Assembly: GCF_000337535.1 (NCBI RefSeq)
Contig: NZ_AOIP01000039.1
Location: forward strand, 1-57,787
Length of the DNA: 57,787 nt
Reading direction: 5' to 3'
Origin: Natrialba aegyptia DSM 13077
GTDB taxonomy: Archaea; Halobacteriota; Halobacteria; Halobacteriales; Natrialbaceae
A program made the translations under genes and the position numbers. Position 1 is the stretch's first letter; each line of letters starts with the position of its first letter. Under the pieces are notes generated by a model, which saw only the letters and a program-made list of their open reading frames with translations, ran no database searches and had not been told where the DNA came from. This document shows positions 27,201 through 35,132 of this stretch, piece by piece.

Positions 27201-27559
27201 GGCGCAGCGAGGGGCTGATGGGCCACGTCGGCGAGAGTTACGCGGAGATCCACCCGCAGACGGCCGGCCAAATCGGCGTCGCGGACGGCGAGTATGTCGA
27301 GGTCGAATCCAAGCGCGGATCCATCGTCGTCCGTGCGAAGGTGACCGAACGCACCGCCCCCGGAAAGATATTCATCCCGATGCACTTCGCCGAGGGTGCG
27401 GTCAACGAACTCACGCAGGAAGAACTCGATCCGGTGAGCCGGATTCCGGACTACAAACTGGCGAGCGTCCGGGTCAGTTCGATGGGCCCCGATCCCGATA
27501 CCGAACCGATCGGGACGCCGGGCGAAACGTCGCCGGGACCGTACTCGGACGACGACTGA
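24248..27559 (+). CDS. Formate dehydrogenase large subunit with NuoG-like N terminus
   Basis: The 1103-residue molybdo/tungsto-enzyme would oxidise formate to CO2. A 2Fe-2S domain (~45-125; CHYERGD, CRTCMVE) is followed by a NuoG-type cluster (HNLRCTTCSKNGWCEL). Two 4Fe-4S ferredoxin motifs come next (~204-270; CILCNRCVEAC, CISCGHCATVCP). A basic, helical linker (~290-385) is unusual in length. The molybdopterin domain starts at TCGFCAVGC (~396). Cys533 in NCTRLCHSSTVAA takes the place of selenocysteine. FRGQNNVQGGGGDMG has a glycine-rich variant of the pterin loop. The C-terminal domain ends in an acidic tail. No twin-arginine signal is seen, so it is cytoplasmic. Confidence 0.9.
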   Translation: MSSYNDSHPHVPNIDDPQPETPLTEDFNKGTANDPNVDVTTTATEITVDGERLTMRPGSTVLDAIEGTDAHRDVPALCHYERGDEGDSGDHGRYEIGPRSECRTCMVETDTYGLVPSCSFPAEDGLTVETDTADAMEARDVNLDLLLSNHNLRCTTCSKNGWCELQEASIQQGVEHPRYGVFDDRDEYEPIDSTSSFIQIDRNKCILCNRCVEACSDVQVAGVLRMEGNGPDTRIGFQSEAETMADSNCISCGHCATVCPTGSIVEEGLTDMTTLPLPGFDQENSVGRVIRGERAETSETSSAPNRAVSGRSPTDVNVARKSGVAKMMSRAKQQAGRTRKLVSEKARETAEMVLEGTEHTAEFVAANSLPEGMLFDIGHAVGDQRLKRVTKAETTCGFCAVGCRFDLYGKDGEVLGTRPADPDATPANGYSTCVKGKFGYDFANSDERLETPLIRRKDAPDGPAGPDGFREASWDEALSRVVEELRETRETHGRDSLAVFSSSKATNEENFLMQKFARQVLGTKNVDNCTRLCHSSTVAALKQTMGYGAMSNRIKDVGNADCYLITGSNTTESHPVLATKLKQNVRDGADLFVFEPRRIELAEHADQFTRTAGGHDIAWINGMIRHIIENDLHDEAFIEERTKGFEDVREKVQSFTPEKVEELTDVSPEELANAAETIAEADSCVFGWAMGISQHTYGTQTVLALADLALVTGHVGKPNAGVSPFRGQNNVQGGGGDMGTIPDNLPGYQDITDDDVLDQFEDAWGVRPPDEPGLRVTEVFDEVDEGNVRGMYVIGENPAISEPDVTNARESLAELDFLVVQDIFVTETAEYADVILPAATFTEKYGTVTNTERRVQLVHPAVDPPGSARADWKILQELARRMGFDWQYDSPTDIMDEVNELTPIYGGITHERLEEKGDGLQWPCPDEDHPGTPYLYEDEFNFEDGKARFVPADLGDPTELPNEEFPIALTSGRVLYHWHTGQLTRRSEGLMGHVGESYAEIHPQTAGQIGVADGEYVEVESKRGSIVVRAKVTERTAPGKIFIPMHFAEGAVNELTQEELDPVSRIPDYKLASVRVSSMGPDPDTEPIGTPGETSPGPYSDDD

Positions 27560-27631
27560 CGGGTGAACAGGGCGCTGTGGGCCATCGCAGGCAGTAGCTC
27601 TATTCGCCCGGCCGATCCGGTTGCGAACGCT

Positions 27632-27844
27632 ATGGACCACGAACTAACGGACGATCTGGTAGGTAGATCCGTCACCACGGACGAGGGCCAGGAGATCGGG
27701 ACGGTCGCCAAGGTAGACCAGGGACACGTCTACGTCGATTTGATGGGCGGCGATGAGACCGAACACAGCGAGGATATCGACGCGGAGTCGATCACGGAGA
27801 TTACCGACGACGAAGTGATCCTCCACGAACCCGAGCAGACGTAG
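27632..27844 (+). CDS. PRC-barrel-like small protein
   Basis: The 70-residue protein (DLVGRSVTTDEGQEIGTVAKVDQGHVYVDL) has the short beta-strand pattern of PRC-barrel or DUF2171 proteins and ends in acidic residues. Role unknown. The ATG at 27632 is chosen because the upstream in-frame sequence is not protein-like. It lies 72 bp after the formate dehydrogenase stop and may share its transcript. Confidence 0.7.
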   Translation: MDHELTDDLVGRSVTTDEGQEIGTVAKVDQGHVYVDLMGGDETEHSEDIDAESITEITDDEVILHEPEQT

Positions 27845-27921
27845 CGCCCGGCGAGGCGAACTCATCGGCGAATTGCCGGCTAGAGTATAGAGTATAAGGC
27901 CGTCGTCGTGGACGATAGGGT

Positions 27922-28092
27922 ATGATGAGGACGAGTTCACAGGCGGCCAGCAGCGCACCCGATCCCGGTATCTCATCACCGTGGCTCTGTCGCTGTGCGC
28001 TCATCGGATCGGGTCTCGTCGCGGCGGTTGTCGTCGCGAGGGCCGTTCGATCCAGGTCGCGCAACCGAACTCGATTCACTGCACCGTTTTGA
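27922..28092 (+). CDS. Very small membrane protein
   Basis: This 56-residue frame begins MMRTSSQAASSAPDPG and has one hydrophobic segment (CALIGSGLVAAVVVARAV) followed by a basic C terminus, as in single-span anchored peptides. AGTATAAG at 27891-27898 is 27 bases before the ATG, so it would be leaderless. I recognise no family. Confidence 0.5.
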   Translation: MMRTSSQAASSAPDPGISSPWLCRCALIGSGLVAAVVVARAVRSRSRNRTRFTAPF

Positions 28093-28148
28093 GGGGAGAA
28101 TGCGCTCGATGACGAAGTATTGATATATTCCCGACAGAACCTCTCTGT

Positions 28149-28673
28149 ATGAGCCGCCCAGCGCACCGCCGGGACGAGTCCGACCGAGTTCCGTTCACCG
28201 CTCGTCGGGATATCGGCGGCGGCATCGCGATGGCAGTGACCGGGATTCTGGCTGCGTTCCTGTGGTTTGGCGGCACGTTTCTACTCGTTGCCACTCGAAC
28301 CGTTTCTCACACGATCGGATTCGTCTTCATCTCGGCCCTGTTTTACGTGCCGTTCGCGATTCCCTCCGCGTTCGTCGGTGGTACGCTCTGTTGGCGGTAC
28401 GCGTACTCGGACGCAAATCCCGCTCGATCTGGCGCATTCCTCGGCGCGATAACGTCGATTTTCGGTCTCCTCGGGGGCACACTCGGCGCTGCGCTGTTCA
28501 ATCCGCTTTTGGCCCTCGTCCAGGGTGAGTTGGAACTCCTGGAAGCAACGATCGCCGTGGTATCGCGCGTTCCTCGGGGCTTCGGTATGGCGCTGGCAGC
28601 CGCCGGGTGGCTGGTGATCCCGCTCGGACTGTTCGGCGGTTGGTATTACGAACGGACAAAACGGACGGCGTAG
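28149..28673 (+). CDS. Four-helix membrane protein of unknown function
   Basis: The 174-residue protein has a charged N terminus, then hydrophobic segments at ~28-50, ~55-80, ~95-125 and ~145-165, and a short basic tail (YYERTKRTA). No catalytic or transport motif is visible. It resembles other haloarchaeal uncharacterised membrane proteins. It is monocistronic. Confidence 0.7.
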   Translation: MSRPAHRRDESDRVPFTARRDIGGGIAMAVTGILAAFLWFGGTFLLVATRTVSHTIGFVFISALFYVPFAIPSAFVGGTLCWRYAYSDANPARSGAFLGAITSIFGLLGGTLGAALFNPLLALVQGELELLEATIAVVSRVPRGFGMALAAAGWLVIPLGLFGGWYYERTKRTA

Positions 28674-28848
28674 CGATCGCGCGCTTCGATTCTAACTGAC
28701 CACCCGCCCGATCTCCGTCCGGTTGTCGTCTCGAGATCGCGTACTGCGCTCCGTCGCTGGTCGATGTTTCATCGCCTGAACCGTGATAGCTGAAACGGCC
28801 GTTTGTCCTTCCCCAACGGTTTTCCCCGTTTCTTTCCTCCGAACCGGT

Positions 28849-29418
28849 ATGCAACGACGCGACATCCTCACCCTGAGTACGCTCGGCGCCATCGGCAGCA
28901 CCGGGTGTCTCGCTGAACTCGGTCGGGATCGTGCGTCAGCGCCGAACGAGGACGGAACCGATACTGATATCGATATCGATATCACCGGAGCCGACACCGT
29001 CGACGTGCGTTTCGCCGGTGTCTACGCGGCTGACCGAGACCGCGAGTTCATCGACGGCGAGTATCTCGTTCTCAGGAACGACGCCGACGACGCCGTCGAC
29101 GTGTCCGGATACGCCGTTGCCTACCCCGACGATCGGACGTATCGGATCACCGATCTCGTCCTCGAACCGGGCGCACAGTTCGTGCTCGCGAGCCGAGACG
29201 GAAGCGACGCGACGCTTCTGACCAGCCCTCCCGCGTACCTCCGCTATGCCGGTTTCGACGACGAGTTACCGGTGCTTGGCGACGGCGGAACGGTCCGCGT
29301 GAGAAACGCGGCGGGCGCTCGCGTTTCCGCTGCGCACTACGAAAACGGTGGTTGCGACGGTGGATCCGTTACCGACGACGCCGGGGACTCGATCGAGTGT
29401 CTACACGGACGGCCGTGA
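28849..29418 (+). CDS. Lipoprotein with lamin-tail domain
   Basis: The 189-residue secreted protein has a Tat-type start (MQRRDILTLSTLGAIGSTGC) in which TGC marks a lipobox Cys. A short Asp/Thr linker is encoded by repeated GATATC units near 28970. A lamin-tail domain (~45-180) follows: GEYLVLRNDADDAVDVSGYAVAY, LEPGAQFVLAS and the closing YENGGCDGGS. Such domains bind DNA or other proteins on the cell surface or in extracellular nucleases. No nuclease domain is present here. The start at 28849 puts the signal at the N terminus. Confidence 0.78.
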   Translation: MQRRDILTLSTLGAIGSTGCLAELGRDRASAPNEDGTDTDIDIDITGADTVDVRFAGVYAADRDREFIDGEYLVLRNDADDAVDVSGYAVAYPDDRTYRITDLVLEPGAQFVLASRDGSDATLLTSPPAYLRYAGFDDELPVLGDGGTVRVRNAAGARVSAAHYENGGCDGGSVTDDAGDSIECLHGRP

Positions 29419-29449
29419 AATCAAACGAACTTTTCCTACTCCAAACAAA

Positions 29450-29459
29450 ATTGTTTTAG
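29450..29459 (+). promoter_or_regulatory. TATA element before cbiT
   Basis: ATTGTTTTAG is centred about 29 bases before the ATG at 29484, making cbiT leaderless. It resembles AT elements before the other two corrin-gene blocks. Confidence 0.4.
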
Positions 29460-29483
29460 TACGGGCGACTGTTGCCACAGGTG

Positions 29484-30083
29484 ATGCCATCCATCGCGCT
29501 CCCGCACGACGCGAAGGCCGGACCGACCAAACCGGAGGTCCGCGCCGTCGTCCAGTCGAAACTCGAACTCGAGTCGGACGACCACTTCGTCGAGGTCGGC
29601 TCCTGTACGGGTGCCGTCACCATCGAGGCCGCCAAACGAGCCGGCAGCGTCACCGCGCTCGAACGGAAAGCCGAGCGACTCGAGACGACCGAGAAGAACC
29701 TCGCAGCGAACGACGCGGCGATACGCGCCGACATCGAACTCCGGAACGCGGAAGCGCCCGACGGGCTTCCGGCCGACACCGACGCGCTCTTTCTCGGCGG
29801 TAGCCGCAACTTCGAGGCCGTCCTCGACCACGCTGCCGAGACGGGCGTCGACCGCATCGTGATGAACGTCTCCCGACTCGAAGTCGCCGGGCGGGCGGCC
29901 GCCGCCTTCCGCGAACGCGACTTGCTCGAGGAGGTCGTCCAGTTCCAGGTGAGCCACGGCTACGAACTCGCCGGGGCGACGAGTTTCAACTCGGACAACC
30001 CGGTTTACATGCTGGTCGGAAGTGCGACCCCGTCTTCGGACGAGACTGAAACCGAAGCCCGCTCCGGAGGGACGACCCAATGA
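29484..30083 (+). CDS. cbiT: Cobalt-precorrin-6B C15-methyltransferase (decarboxylating)
   Basis: This 199-residue Rossmann-type SAM methyltransferase would methylate C15 and remove the C12 acetate carboxyl. The family opening AGPTKPEVRAVVQSKLEL is followed by the SAM motif HFVEVGSCTGAVTIEAA and ALERKAERLETTEKNL. A Ser/Cys pair in GSCTGAVT replaces the more usual GCGTG, as in several archaeal CbiT proteins. It overlaps cbiL by 4 bp. A short acidic tail follows the domain. Confidence 0.9.
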   Translation: MPSIALPHDAKAGPTKPEVRAVVQSKLELESDDHFVEVGSCTGAVTIEAAKRAGSVTALERKAERLETTEKNLAANDAAIRADIELRNAEAPDGLPADTDALFLGGSRNFEAVLDHAAETGVDRIVMNVSRLEVAGRAAAAFRERDLLEEVVQFQVSHGYELAGATSFNSDNPVYMLVGSATPSSDETETEARSGGTTQ

Positions 30084-30979
30084 CCCTCTACGGCGTCGGA
30101 CTCGGGCCCGGCGAGGCCGACCTCGTCACGGTTCGCGGGAAGGCGATTCTGGAGACCGCCGATGTCGTTTACTCTCCGGGTCGCCTCTCTCGGACCGTCG
30201 CCCTCCAACACGTCCCCGAGGAGCGAATCGGCGATCTGGACTTCCCGATGACGAAAGACGAGGAGAAACTCCGTACCGCCTGGAAGGAGGCCGCCGCGGA
30301 AGTCGCCCCGAAGGCGACCGCGGGCGATGTCGCGTTCGTGACGCTCGGCGACCCGAACGTCTACTCGACGTTCGGCCATCTGCGCCGCACGATCGACGCC
30401 TTCCACCCCGACGTCGACCTCGAAATCGTTCCCGGCGTCAGCGCCGTGACGGCCTTCGCGACCGCACTCGGCGTCGAAATCGAAGCCGGTGCCGGCCTCT
30501 CGCTCCGCGAGGCCGCCGCCGGCCACAGTCCGACCGGTCCGGACCGCATGATCCTGTTCAAAGTCACCGACGCGCCCGCCACCCATGAGGGACTCGTCGA
30601 GGCCGGCTACGACGTAACCTACGGCCGTCGCCTGTTCATGGAACAGGGCGAGACCGCAATCACGGACGATCCCACCGAACTCGCCGAGCGAGACTACTAC
30701 ACGCTCGCCTACGCCGAGAAGGAATCCCTCGAAGTCGAATCGGCGACGGCAGCATTCGATACCAGCGCCGTCTCCGGTGAGGCGACCGACGCCGATACAC
30801 CCGGCGGATCCGATACCGCCGACACGAACGTCCGCTCCGACGGCGGCCGCGAGTTCACAGCCGCGGAACTAGCCGAACTCGCGGCACTCGAACGGGCTGA
30901 AGGCTGTGCGGGCGGCGACTGTAACGCCGATCACGGAGACGCCAACCACGGAACCACGGGGGTCGCCGATGAGCGATAA
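30080..30979 (+). CDS. cbiL: Precorrin-2/cobalt-factor II C20-methyltransferase
   Basis: The 299-residue SAM methylase begins LYGVGLGPGEADLVTVRGKA. It carries VTLGDPNVYSTFGHLRRTI and EIVPGVSAVTAFATALGV, which are diagnostic for CbiL/CobI. It acts early, methylating C20. After ~220 the usual domain ends and a long Asp/Ala/Gly tail follows with CAGGDC cysteines. That tail could be a metal or redox site or just linker. It overlaps cbiT by 4 bp and cbiF by 11 bp. Confidence 0.92.
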   Translation: MTLYGVGLGPGEADLVTVRGKAILETADVVYSPGRLSRTVALQHVPEERIGDLDFPMTKDEEKLRTAWKEAAAEVAPKATAGDVAFVTLGDPNVYSTFGHLRRTIDAFHPDVDLEIVPGVSAVTAFATALGVEIEAGAGLSLREAAAGHSPTGPDRMILFKVTDAPATHEGLVEAGYDVTYGRRLFMEQGETAITDDPTELAERDYYTLAYAEKESLEVESATAAFDTSAVSGEATDADTPGGSDTADTNVRSDGGREFTAAELAELAALERAEGCAGGDCNADHGDANHGTTGVADER

Positions 30980-31850
30980 CACGGAATCGTCGGCGACCGA
31001 CCCACAGACCGCGATCGACTCTCAGAGCGACCGCCGCCGCGACGACCTCGACGATCGCATCTTCGCACACAGCGCCGGCGACGACCAGGACGGGATTCCC
31101 TTCGTCGGCGCTGGCCCCGGCAACCCGCGACTCCTGACCGTCGCCGGGAAAGAATTGCTCGAGGCGGCCGACCTCGTCGTCCACGCCGGCTCGCTGGTCA
31201 ACAGCGACCTCCTCGACGCCTACTGCGGCCACGCCGACCTCGTCAACTCGGTCGGGAAGGACCTCGAAGAACTCGTGCCATTGATGCGGGACGCCTACGA
31301 GGAGGGCCGGCAGGTCGTCCGCCTCCACAGCGGCGACCCCGCGATCTACGGGGCCGCACTCGAGCAGATGGACGCGCTGGAGCACGAGGGCGTCCCGACG
31401 TACATCGTCCCCGGCGTCACGTCGGCGTTCGCCGCGAGCGCCACGATGCGAACGCAGTTGACGCTCAACGAGGTTTCGAACCACGTCGCGTTCACCCGGC
31501 CGCAGGGCAAGACCCTGAGCGAAGACGAGGATCACATCTCCGAGTTCATCTCGATGGGCGATGTCACGACCTGTATCTACCTCGGCACCCACGCCGTCCG
31601 GGACACGATGGATCGCCTGCTCGCGGACGGCCACGATCCCGAGACGCCCGTCGCGGTGATCTACCACGCCTCTTGGCCCGACGAGGACGTGCTTATCGGT
31701 TCGATCGACGACATCGCGGACCGGGTCGAGGAGGCCGGCTATCGCGCCTCCGCGCTCGTCGTCATCGGCGACGCCGTTACGGGTGCCGGCTACGAACGGT
31801 CGTACCTGTACGGCGACTGGGCGAACCGCGGCGCGAACTCGACGGATTGA
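30969..31850 (+). CDS. cbiF: Cobalt-precorrin-4 C11-methyltransferase
   Basis: The 293-residue SAM methylase has PFVGAGPGNPRLLTVAGKEL, VVHAGSLVNSDLL and RLHSGDPAIYGAALEQMDAL, all typical of CbiF/CobM. It methylates C11. The N-terminal ~40 residues are an acidic extension. It is the last corrin gene of this block. The gene expected next, cbiG, is 24 kb away, with unrelated genes in between. Confidence 0.93.
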   Translation: MSDNTESSATDPQTAIDSQSDRRRDDLDDRIFAHSAGDDQDGIPFVGAGPGNPRLLTVAGKELLEAADLVVHAGSLVNSDLLDAYCGHADLVNSVGKDLEELVPLMRDAYEEGRQVVRLHSGDPAIYGAALEQMDALEHEGVPTYIVPGVTSAFAASATMRTQLTLNEVSNHVAFTRPQGKTLSEDEDHISEFISMGDVTTCIYLGTHAVRDTMDRLLADGHDPETPVAVIYHASWPDEDVLIGSIDDIADRVEEAGYRASALVVIGDAVTGAGYERSYLYGDWANRGANSTD

Positions 31851-31933
31851 GGCGGAGGCCGGCGACGACGGTCAGTTTCGGTTCCGGGCAGCCGGTCCGC
31901 ACCTTCAAAACAGATGCCGCAATAGCCCGGGCT

Positions 31934-33388
31934 ATGATCGCTATTGCCGGCTCGAAAGGCGGCTGTGGAAAGTCCACGATAACGCTCGGTCTCGCCGAAG
32001 CGTTCGCCAGAGCCAATACTCCGGTGCTCGCCATCGACGCGGATCGCCAGCTGCCGAATCTGCGCGTGATGACCGAGACGGACCGCGAGCCGACGCTCGC
32101 CACGCTCGTCGATCGTGCCGCCGAGTCCGAAATAACCGATATCCGCGATGGCGCACAGCAACACCCTCGTGCGTCCGGCGTCGGTATCGTTCCCGCACCG
32201 ACGCCTGACCAGACGTTCGAGTTCGAGTCGCTCGCGGAACACCTCGACACCGAGAGCGTCCAGGTGTTCCTCGACTGTCCGTCCGGAGCCGGCCCGAGCG
32301 TCGTTGACCCGCTGCGGCAGGCCGACGGCGTCATCGTCGTCGCCACAGATTCCGAACGGAGTCTCACGGCCGCAGCGACGACGATCGAGATGGCTCGCCG
32401 ACTCGGTGTTCCCATCTACGGCGCTATTTTGAACCGGTGTTCGGCGGTACCGGAACCGGCGACCCGCTGGGAGGGTGTCCCGTTGCTCGGCTGCGTTCCC
32501 GACCGCCCGTCGCCGCTCGCCAACGATGCGGTCGCGGCGGCGTTCGACGACGCCGTCGCTCGACTGGCGTCACAGTCACCGGCCGACCGCGCACTGCCGA
32601 CGTACGCCGCCGACCGACTTCCGCTCGGCACGGATGCGATCGACCAGCACTTGGGCGGCGGCCTGGAACCCGGCTCACTCGTCGCGTTCGTCAGCCCGCC
32701 CGCCAGCCAGGGCGAACGGCTTCTCCACCGGGCGACCGCCGTCCGCGGAACGTTGTACCTCTCGACGGATCGCTCACGGACGACCGTCCGTCACGAACTC
32801 GAGTCGACCGCCGTCGGTACCGGCACCCCGACGATCAGACGCGTCACCGGCCCGGATTCCCTCGACGAGGCCACGTCCTTGATCGAAAAACTTCCGAACG
32901 CGGCCACGCTGATCATCGATCCGATCGACGAACTCGAACGCCAGGACCGATCGGCCTACGTCACCTTCCTCGATACGCTCACGGACCGACTGGCCGAGAC
33001 CGACAGCATTGCCATCCTCCACTGTCTCGGCGGGGCGAGCGACGAGCGAGCAACCCGGTCCGCGACGTTTCGACTGGCCGATGCCGTGTTCGAACTCGAG
33101 TGCAGCGGTTCCGATGCCGGTGCCGACGCCAACGTCGAACCCGCCAATGTGTCCAATACTCTCACCGCGACCGGCACCGCCAGTACGCACTCCCTCCGAA
33201 TTCCGAAGTACCGCCCCGACGCCTCCGTCGTCGACGCGATCGAACTCGAGTTCAGCGATGGGGCTGGGGTTGCACCGATCGAGTCGCCGCCGCGCGCCGA
33301 GCAGGCGTCACCGGACGACCCAGCGCAGTCGCCGCAGTCGGATCGTTCACAGTCGGACACACCGCAGGCGGAGACGGAGCAGGGGTGA
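31934..33388 (+). CDS. MinD/ParA-type ATPase fused to degenerate KaiC-like domain
   Basis: Residues ~1-225 of this 484-residue protein are a MinD/ParA ATPase: deviant Walker A IAGSKGGCGKSTIT, FLDCPSGAGPSVVDPLR and the AILNRCS strand. Residues ~235-400 resemble a RecA/KaiC domain, with GTDAIDQHLGGGLEPGSLVAF, but the P-loop reads SPPASQGERLL. It lacks the Lys and Ser/Thr needed for nucleotide, although a Walker B-like LIIDPIDEL remains. A Ser/Gln/Asp-rich tail ends the protein. The ATG at 31934 follows the cbiF stop by 83 bp. It is coupled to the next membrane gene (6-bp gap). A membrane-linked regulatory ATPase role is inferred. Confidence 0.8.
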   Translation: MIAIAGSKGGCGKSTITLGLAEAFARANTPVLAIDADRQLPNLRVMTETDREPTLATLVDRAAESEITDIRDGAQQHPRASGVGIVPAPTPDQTFEFESLAEHLDTESVQVFLDCPSGAGPSVVDPLRQADGVIVVATDSERSLTAAATTIEMARRLGVPIYGAILNRCSAVPEPATRWEGVPLLGCVPDRPSPLANDAVAAAFDDAVARLASQSPADRALPTYAADRLPLGTDAIDQHLGGGLEPGSLVAFVSPPASQGERLLHRATAVRGTLYLSTDRSRTTVRHELESTAVGTGTPTIRRVTGPDSLDEATSLIEKLPNAATLIIDPIDELERQDRSAYVTFLDTLTDRLAETDSIAILHCLGGASDERATRSATFRLADAVFELECSGSDAGADANVEPANVSNTLTATGTASTHSLRIPKYRPDASVVDAIELEFSDGAGVAPIESPPRAEQASPDDPAQSPQSDRSQSDTPQAETEQG

Positions 33389-33394
33389 GCCACG

Positions 33395-34558
33395 ATGGTC
33401 GACCTTCCATACGAATCACTGCTCGGCGTCTCGTACGGCCTTCTGGCGGGCACCGCTCCCGCCGTCCTGTTCGGCCTGATTGCAGCAGGCGTCGGTCTCG
33501 CTCGAGACCGATCGGTACCCGCCGCGACCGGACTCCTCGCGGCCCCGTTCGCGGCTGCGATCGTCGTCTTCGGCGGGGTTCACGGCTCCGGTCCCGTCCT
33601 CGCACAGGCGATTCGACTCGCGTTTGTCGGCGTCATCGCCGGCGTGCTCGGCGTCTTTGCGACGAGCCAGGGCGCGCAGATCGCAACTGCACTCCCGCAG
33701 GACCGCACGTTTCCGATCGTCCGCGGGCAGGCGCTGTCCGCCGACGCGATCGACGCCGTCGACGCGATGGGACAAGTCACGATTCGCCCGACCGGCGCGA
33801 TCCGCGAGTTCGACGGCTATCCGCCGCTCTCACCCGCTCTCCGGACCGCCCTCGAAAACGGTGCCTGGCGATTCCCCGCCGACCTTCAACTCGCCGAACT
33901 CGAGGACCGTCTCGAGCGCCGCCTCCGAACGGACCACGGACTCGCCACCGTTCGCGTCGCCATCGATGGCCGCGGGCGAGCGACGATCGCTGCCGCCCCA
34001 CCGTCCAAAGGCGTTGCGACGACGCTCGACGACGGGTTCCGGGCGGTAACGGTAACCGGGCTGCTACCGACCGGCCTGGAACCCGGTGATCGCGTTTTCA
34101 TTAGCGGCGACGAAACGACGGTCGAGGGAACAGCCCTCGCTATCGACGACGAAACCCGGGACGCGACCGATCACGAGTTCGTCGCGCCTGCCGCCGACGC
34201 GCTCCTCGAGTCGACCCGCCATCGGATCGCGGTGCAGCCGAGCGACGACGCCACCCACAACCACGCACTCGAGGCCGCAACGATCCTCGACGACGCCGGG
34301 CAGCCGATCACCGTCCGCGAGACCGCGCTCGCTGAACTCGATCCGGCGACGACGATCGGCGTGCGAACGGCCGGAGACTGGCACTGGCAACACAGCGCCG
34401 ATGATCCGGTTCCCCAGGGTGCAGACCGGGCGTTTGTGGCCGGCTCGCCCCGGTCCGATTGTGAGGAGAGACCGTCACGATCGCAGTCCAACTCACAACC
34501 ACAGCGACAGTCCACATTACAATCACAACCACAGTCACAACCCGAGGTGAATCGATGA
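33395..34558 (+). CDS. Membrane protein with RCK-C/TrkA-C-like domains
   Basis: The 387-residue protein has three hydrophobic helices (~5-100), then a soluble part (~120-350). The soluble part shows TrkA-C-like pieces: FRAVTVTGLLPTGLEPGDRVFISG and GVRTAGDWHWQ...VPQGADRAFVAG. RCK-C domains often sense ligands for ion transport. The C-terminal ~30 residues are a Ser/Gln/Pro repeat encoded by CACAACC and CAGTC units. It lies between the MinD fusion and a truncated third gene, 6 bp after the former and overlapping the latter by 4 bp. Function is otherwise unknown. Confidence 0.72.
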   Translation: MVDLPYESLLGVSYGLLAGTAPAVLFGLIAAGVGLARDRSVPAATGLLAAPFAAAIVVFGGVHGSGPVLAQAIRLAFVGVIAGVLGVFATSQGAQIATALPQDRTFPIVRGQALSADAIDAVDAMGQVTIRPTGAIREFDGYPPLSPALRTALENGAWRFPADLQLAELEDRLERRLRTDHGLATVRVAIDGRGRATIAAAPPSKGVATTLDDGFRAVTVTGLLPTGLEPGDRVFISGDETTVEGTALAIDDETRDATDHEFVAPAADALLESTRHRIAVQPSDDATHNHALEAATILDDAGQPITVRETALAELDPATTIGVRTAGDWHWQHSADDPVPQGADRAFVAGSPRSDCEERPSRSQSNSQPQRQSTLQSQPQSQPEVNR

Positions 34559-34839
34559 TCGATCCCGAACTCGTCGTCTCCCTCGCACGGGAGGCAGCGG
34601 TCGGATTCGTCGGAACGGCGTTGCTCGCGGCGACCGCCGGGCTGCTCGTGGCGGGGGGCTACCGCTGGCTGTCGACACGATCGCCGCCGACCGGTATTCC
34701 GGCGCTCCTCGGCCTCACGGCGGTTGCTGGAGTCCTCTCTAGCGGTGCTCTCGCATCCGGGGCGTTTCTCGGAGCCACCCCGCTGGATCATCGCCTCAGC
34801 GACGACTCGACGCCGAACGTCGCGAGCAGGCCGGGGTAG
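34555..34839 (+). CDS. Probably truncated membrane protein
   Basis: The 94-codon frame starts well (MIDPELVVSLAREAAVGFVG, then two hydrophobic helices to ~65), and its ATG overlaps the upstream stop. After ~75 it loses membrane character, and its last ~17 codons overlap, in antisense, the tail of a different truncated gene. It looks like the 5' part of a longer third operon member cut by a rearrangement near 34790. Confidence 0.55.
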   Translation: MIDPELVVSLAREAAVGFVGTALLAATAGLLVAGGYRWLSTRSPPTGIPALLGLTAVAGVLSSGALASGAFLGATPLDHRLSDDSTPNVASRPG

Positions 34840-35021
34840 TAGACCGTGTACGCGTACAACAGGAGATTCGCGACGAAGTAGAGACCGTAGACTAACAGCA
34901 GAAGCGGCGTTGCGGCGGATACTGCAAGTAGACCGGCGAGGCCACCGTCCTCAACGTCGCCGCCGCGTCCGCCGAGGGCGGTCTCGGGATTCCACCGTGC
35001 ACACGCGGCGGTTGGCGGCGG
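34788..35021 (-). pseudogene. 3' fragment of a membrane-protein gene
   Basis: On the reverse strand 78 codons end in a stop at 34788 and contain GLAGLLAVSAATPLLLLVYG, FVANLLLYAYTVYY and FGVESSLRR. This is clearly a C-terminal transmembrane segment and tail. An in-frame stop at 35022-35024 and absence of a start show that the front is missing. It meets the truncated forward gene tail-to-tail, marking an old recombination junction. Confidence 0.6.
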
Positions 35022-35132
35022 TCACACGGCGACGATATTCGAATTCTGCCAGACGACCTCGATAGCTTATCGTTTGATTTTGGGTATTACAGCGAGAACA
35101 GAGACGAATTGTCGTCGTCGCTGTCCCGGCTT

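Noticed and set aside
25868-27640. 590-codon open frame antisense to the formate dehydrogenase gene
   Set aside because: Shadow of the coding strand, with no domain recognised.
28965-28985. Tandem GATATC units as a DNA regulatory repeat
   Set aside because: They are in frame and encode the Asp/Ile linker of the lipoprotein.
32437-34089. 550-codon Arg-rich forward frame crossing two genes
   Set aside because: Composition is implausible for a halophile (very basic) and it spans a gene boundary of well-supported genes.
34480-34555. CACAACC/CAGTC repeats as a separate DNA element
   Set aside because: They encode the Ser/Gln/Pro tail of the membrane protein in frame.
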